A stretch of 7,862 nt of DNA. Origin: an uncultured Bacilli bacterium (GTDB taxonomy: Bacteria; Bacillota_I; Bacilli_A; RF39; UBA660). This document shows, one piece after another, positions 5,563 to 7,862 of the stretch (position 1 is its first letter; every line of letters starts with the position of its first letter). The DNA lies in NCBI GenBank assembly GCA_944363695.1, contig CALVUW010000050.1, positions 1 through 7,862 on the forward strand, in the 5' to 3' direction. The translations under genes were made by a program, and so were the position numbers. The notes under the pieces are model-generated. The model searched no databases. It was not told the origin of the DNA and saw only the letters and a program-made list of their open reading frames with translations.

Positions 5563-5925
5563 TCACAGTCTTTTTTTGATCTTGTTTACTTCTTTTATTA
5601 CTTCGTTTATTTTTTTAGCAAAAGCAATATCCATTTTTCTTCCTTTCCAACCCCCTTCATCAAAATTAATGAGCCCATTGTCCAAGAATGTTATCTCTTC
5701 TATACTTTTATCTTTATTGCTCTTTGCTATTTCAAAATAAAATCTATCACTCCATAGCATTGAACTTCGAAAAGTTCCAGGGGACCATTTCAATTCATTG
5801 TCAGCAAATATTATCACAGTAATTAATTCATAGAATCGATCTTTTCCTTCTTTAAAGACATTAAGTTCTGTTCCCTCTTCAATCATTTCTTCTTTGATCA
5901 TCAGCAATAATTCTATTCCTGTCAT
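5563..5925 (-). CDS. Hypothetical phage protein (MTGIELLLMI type)
   Basis: A 120-residue protein starting MTGIELLLMIKEEMIEEGTELNVF, a beginning shared by many small proteins from phages of Gram-positive bacteria (MNGIELLKMIxxGxIKEGTxF), followed by alternating beta and charged segments (FYELITVIIFADNELKW; FYFEIAKS; IEEITFLDNGLINF) and a basic C-terminus. The function of this group is unknown to me. ATG 5925 lies three bases after the preceding stop, with a moderate ribosome site (GTGAGGT). It is cotranscribed with the small genes around it and precedes the late regulator by 12 bases. Confidence 0.7.
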   Translation of the reverse strand: MTGIELLLMIKEEMIEEGTELNVFKEGKDRFYELITVIIFADNELKWSPGTFRSSMLWSDRFYFEIAKSNKDKSIEEITFLDNGLINFDEGGWKGRKMDIAFAKKINEVIKEVNKIKKRL

Positions 5926-5928
5926 TTG

Positions 5929-6138
5929 TTACCTCACTTTCAATAGTTCTTTCAATTTTACTTTGTCGTACTTATACCATTTGTATTTGCACCTATCTTT
6001 AACAGATGACCATTCTAAATTCCCACAATTTGAACAACAATAGAAATATAATTTTCCTAAGGCGAAGCTAAATACATTATCTAACCCGCTACCTAAATAA
6101 ATCATATCTTTTTTACAGCACGAAGATAGTTTATTCAT
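5929..6138 (-). CDS. Small Cys-rich protein, putative zinc ribbon
   Basis: A 69-residue protein with Cys pairs CCKKD (7-8) and CCSNCG (34-38) plus a Cys at about 50, arranged like a small zinc ribbon with one weak or unusual first knuckle. ATG 6138 overlaps the end of the upstream gene by eight bases and has AGGAG six bases ahead. The C-terminal motif CKYKWYKYDKVK resembles CKYWCYKYDNVY in the protein at 7303-7587. I cannot assign a function; metal binding is inferred from the Cys pattern. Confidence 0.7.
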   Translation of the reverse strand: MNKLSSCCKKDMIYLGSGLDNVFSFALGKLYFYCCSNCGNLEWSSVKDRCKYKWYKYDKVKLKELLKVR

Positions 6139-6646
6139 CTTTAACTCCTATTGTTTCTTTATATAATTTTAAATGCTGCTGAGCATAGTACTGTTGACCA
6201 CTACCAGTCCTACTATCTACAATTTCTTTTTCTAATAATTCTATAAACTCTTTTTGTTGATTTTGATATTCATTTATTAAGTCTTTTAAAACAATGATCT
6301 TTAATCGTTCTTCGTTTAATTGTTTTTTCAAAGGTGTATCTATATCGTAGTTAGATATTACTTTATTAGCAACAATGCGTGATAACTCTTCATTTTCTTC
6401 TAACAATTCAGTATTTCTATGTGTCATATCAATAAAATCTTTATCTTCTTTTGATACTTCCATTTTATCGACTACATCTTGCAACATATTTCTTTCAAAC
6501 TTTAATTGATTTAGATATTCTCCACTTCTTAAGTACTCTAGTTGTTTCTGTAATTCTTGATTTTCTTGTTGTAATTGTTCTGACAAATCTTTATAAAATT
6601 CTAATTGCTTTTTAGGAGTAGTTATATTTGTTTCATACACACTCAT
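6131..6646 (-). CDS. Hypothetical coiled-coil phage protein
   Basis: A 171-residue, highly charged, Gln/Glu/Leu-rich protein with heptad-like repeats over most of its length (EFYKDLSEQLQQENQELQKQLEYLR; NTELLEENEELSRIV; QNQQKEFIELLEKEI), so probably a long coiled coil and oligomer. The ending LxLYKETIGVKDE resembles the ...QKYKEIIG.xDE ends of uncharacterised proteins in clostridial and other Gram-positive prophages. ATG 6646 overlaps the previous gene by 14 bases behind a GGGGTGG site. No enzymatic motif is visible. Confidence 0.7.
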   Translation of the reverse strand: MSVYETNITTPKKQLEFYKDLSEQLQQENQELQKQLEYLRSGEYLNQLKFERNMLQDVVDKMEVSKEDKDFIDMTHRNTELLEENEELSRIVANKVISNYDIDTPLKKQLNEERLKIIVLKDLINEYQNQQKEFIELLEKEIVDSRTGSGQQYYAQQHLKLYKETIGVKDE

Positions 6647-6881
6647 CTAACCACCCCAATTCTTTACATTGTTGATTTATGGCTTGTAGTTCTTTCATTG
6701 TAAATGGTTGGTTGAAATTTCCTTCGCTACCTATATAGAATTCTTTCTTGTCAAAGAAAAATTGAATATACTTACTACTCTTTCCACTTCTACTATTTTT
6801 TTCATAAGTAATCATAACACTTGATTTAAAGTATTCTCTCCAGCCCAATTCTTCAAACATCTCTCTTGCACTTTTATTCAT
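6633..6881 (-). CDS. Hypothetical phage protein (SAREMFEELG type)
   Basis: An 82-residue protein of a type often seen in the early or accessory region of Gram-positive phages: it begins SAREMFEELGWREY, has a central beta region (KYIQFFFDKKEFYIGSEG), and ends MKELQAINQQCKELGWLDE. The role is unknown. ATG 6881 has AAGGAG about ten bases upstream. It overlaps the next gene by 14 bases, so the two are probably translationally coupled. Confidence 0.75.
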   Translation of the reverse strand: MNKSAREMFEELGWREYFKSSVMITYEKNSRSGKSSKYIQFFFDKKEFYIGSEGNFNQPFTMKELQAINQQCKELGWLDECV

Positions 6882-6970
6882 ATTATCTATTCTCCTTCAT
6901 TAGCCTATATCATAAACTCCAACGCAACCATTTATTAAATTATCTTGATTCTTATTATAGTGTTCATTAT
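6882..6970 (-). other. Gap with a start-less open frame tail, possible gene remnant
   Basis: This 89-base gap carries the ribosome site of the next gene. An open frame ends at TAA 6902-6900 and reads back through ...KRIDNEHYNKNQDNLINGCVGVYDIG into the end of the 6971 gene, without any ATG, GTG or TTG. It may be the tail of a decayed small gene or simply chance; AT-rich open frames of this length are not rare. Confidence 0.3.
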
Positions 6971-7300
6971 CTATTCTTTTGGCATAATATAAACAAAACT
7001 TCCATCTATGTTCCTTACATCAGCGTTATTTTCTGCCGTTATATATGATGCACCTGTATTTAAAAAATCAGCGACTTCTTGTGTATTACCATCAGTTCTA
7101 ATTAAATATTTTGGTATAAGTATATCTTGTATTTCATCTAATATTTCTAATGCCCTCTGTTCTGTTTTATAAACACCTAATTCTATATATTTATAATGGT
7201 TATATCCTACTAATGAAACGCAATCTTTTTGAACATAAGGTGCATTTATACCTATAATTTGGTGTATACCCTCGCTTTGTGTTCTTATCCATAATTCCAT
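6971..7300 (-). CDS. Hypothetical phage protein (MELWIRSQ type)
   Basis: A 109-residue protein beginning MELWIRTQSEG and containing ELGVYKTEQRALEILDEIQDIL, then a final VYIMPKE. This start, middle and end are a recurrent pattern of small uncharacterised phage proteins in Clostridia and related Bacillota (MxLWIRSQDxx...LGxYxSxERALEILDEI...Y.MPxE). The function is unknown; the fold looks like beta strands around one amphipathic helix. ATG 7300 has a perfect AAGGAGG with seven-base spacing inside the end of the upstream gene, two bases after that gene's stop. Confidence 0.75.
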   Translation of the reverse strand: MELWIRTQSEGIHQIIGINAPYVQKDCVSLVGYNHYKYIELGVYKTEQRALEILDEIQDILIPKYLIRTDGNTQEVADFLNTGASYITAENNADVRNIDGSFVYIMPKE

Positions 7301-7302
7301 AT

Positions 7303-7587
7303 CTATTCCTCCTTAAAATCTTCATTTATTCCACAATCTTTAACTTGGTCTTCTATATCTAAAAAAACTTTTAAGTATTTGCAATATTCTCTTTTATATC
7401 CATATACATTGTCATATTTATAACACCAATATTTGCAAGGTTTAGCATAATATCTCATTAGTTTTTTATTATATTTAAAACTATGATGACAATATGGTGT
7501 ATTTTTAGGTATAAATAATGTAGCCCATTTTCTTTTAACTCTTTCATATTTCTTCCTATTTTTCTTCTTCCGTTTACACAATCCCAT
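7303..7587 (-). CDS. Small basic Cys/Tyr-rich phage protein, putative metal binder
   Basis: A 94-residue protein with a very basic start (GLCKRKKKNRKKYERVKRK), then a Cys/His-containing core NTPYCHHSFK...KPCKYWCYKYDNVYGYKREYCKYLKV, and an acidic end (DIEDQVKDCGINEDFKEE). The TPYC...PCxY...CxYL spacing and the DQVKxCGIN tail occur in uncharacterised phage proteins of Gram-positive bacteria; zinc binding is plausible but unproven. ATG 7587 shares its A with the upstream stop (TAATG), so translation is likely coupled. Confidence 0.7.
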   Translation of the reverse strand: MGLCKRKKKNRKKYERVKRKWATLFIPKNTPYCHHSFKYNKKLMRYYAKPCKYWCYKYDNVYGYKREYCKYLKVFLDIEDQVKDCGINEDFKEE

Positions 7588-7862
7588 TATTTATCGCTCT
7601 TTTCTAAAATTTCCCTACATTTATCAACATATTTGCCATATAATATTTCAAACCTTTCTATATCTTGTATTCTGGATTGTTCTATTTTTTCTCTATCAAA
7701 TGATAATGTTATTTTAATTAAACCAGCATTATATTCAAAAATATCTTTATCAGACCATATACAAGATAAACTATAATAGTTAATATAATCATCAGTGTTA
7801 ATATATTTTTCATATTGTAAATCGTAATACGTATCAATTGCATAAACATACTTATATTCTTT
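7587..7862 (-). CDS. C-terminal part of a hypothetical protein, cut by window edge
   Basis: Reading in from the right edge, one frame stays open for 91 codons to TAA 7589-7587, which overlaps the ATG of the next gene as TAATG. The peptide is Tyr/Asp/Ile-rich (KYVYAIDTYYDLQYEKYI...YYSLSCIWSDKDIFEYNAGLIKITLSFDREKIEQSRIQDIERFEILYGKYVDKCREILEKSDK) with a beta-rich first part and a helical end. The start lies outside the window. I do not recognise a family; it belongs to the same small-gene cluster. Confidence 0.7.
   Translation of the reverse strand, partial: KEYKYVYAIDTYYDLQYEKYINTDDYINYYSLSCIWSDKDIFEYNAGLIKITLSFDREKIEQSRIQDIERFEILYGKYVDKCREILEKSDK

Noticed and set aside
6866..7048. Plus-strand frame of 60 codons
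   Set aside because: Antisense to two minus-strand genes, Tyr/Phe-rich low-complexity product, no supporting signals.
1..7862. CRISPR array, insertion sequence, integrase or anti-phage defence gene
   Set aside because: No spaced repeat array, transposase, recombinase or recognisable defence motif was found in either strand.

Overview
The window is one arm of a tailed bacteriophage or prophage genome from a very AT-rich, low-GC Gram-positive host (Bacillota; Clostridia- or Erysipelotrichia-like is a guess). All convincing genes lie on the minus strand, so transcription runs from high to low coordinates. Support for this reading comes from the gene order small terminase, large terminase, portal, minor capsid protein, from strong AAGGAGG-type ribosome sites, and from tightly packed or overlapping genes.

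Layout in the direction of transcription. From 7862 to about 5563 there is a run of small phage accessory genes: one cut by the window edge, a Cys/Tyr-rich protein, several short proteins of types often seen at the end of the early region of Gram-positive phages, and a coiled-coil protein. At 5550-5122 lies a DUF1492/sigma-region-4-like protein, the probable switch to late transcription. A dense control zone follows (5121-4837): two ATGGACAG direct repeats spaced exactly 10 bp, a candidate late promoter, a leader with two hairpins of which the second is a strong intrinsic terminator, an unlisted 26-residue membrane microprotein gene, and a degenerate tRNA-like sequence with a CUU anticodon. 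The packaging and head module then runs to the left edge: terS, terL, a small coiled-coil protein, the SPP1-type portal, a crAss001_48-like small protein, and a minor capsid protein 2 cut by the edge.

How the parts fit: the DUF1492 protein probably acts at the repeats just downstream of its own gene to turn on the late operon. The terminator between that promoter and terS means late transcription needs read-through or a switch.

The most unusual observation concerns translation starts. In both terS and portal, the place where a start codon is expected (about 7-9 nt after a ribosome site, at the family's N-terminus) holds AAG followed by GAA. The canonical alternatives are poor: for terS a GTG inside the tRNA-like sequence, and for portal an ATG 25 codons downstream, with an in-frame TAA just before the AAG. 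The adjacent tRNA-like element has an anticodon, CUU, that would read AAG. This may be a real non-canonical initiation arrangement, decay of a prophage, or coincidence; the tRNA-like sequence lacks bacterial initiator hallmarks. No integrase, CRISPR, defence gene or insertion sequence was seen.
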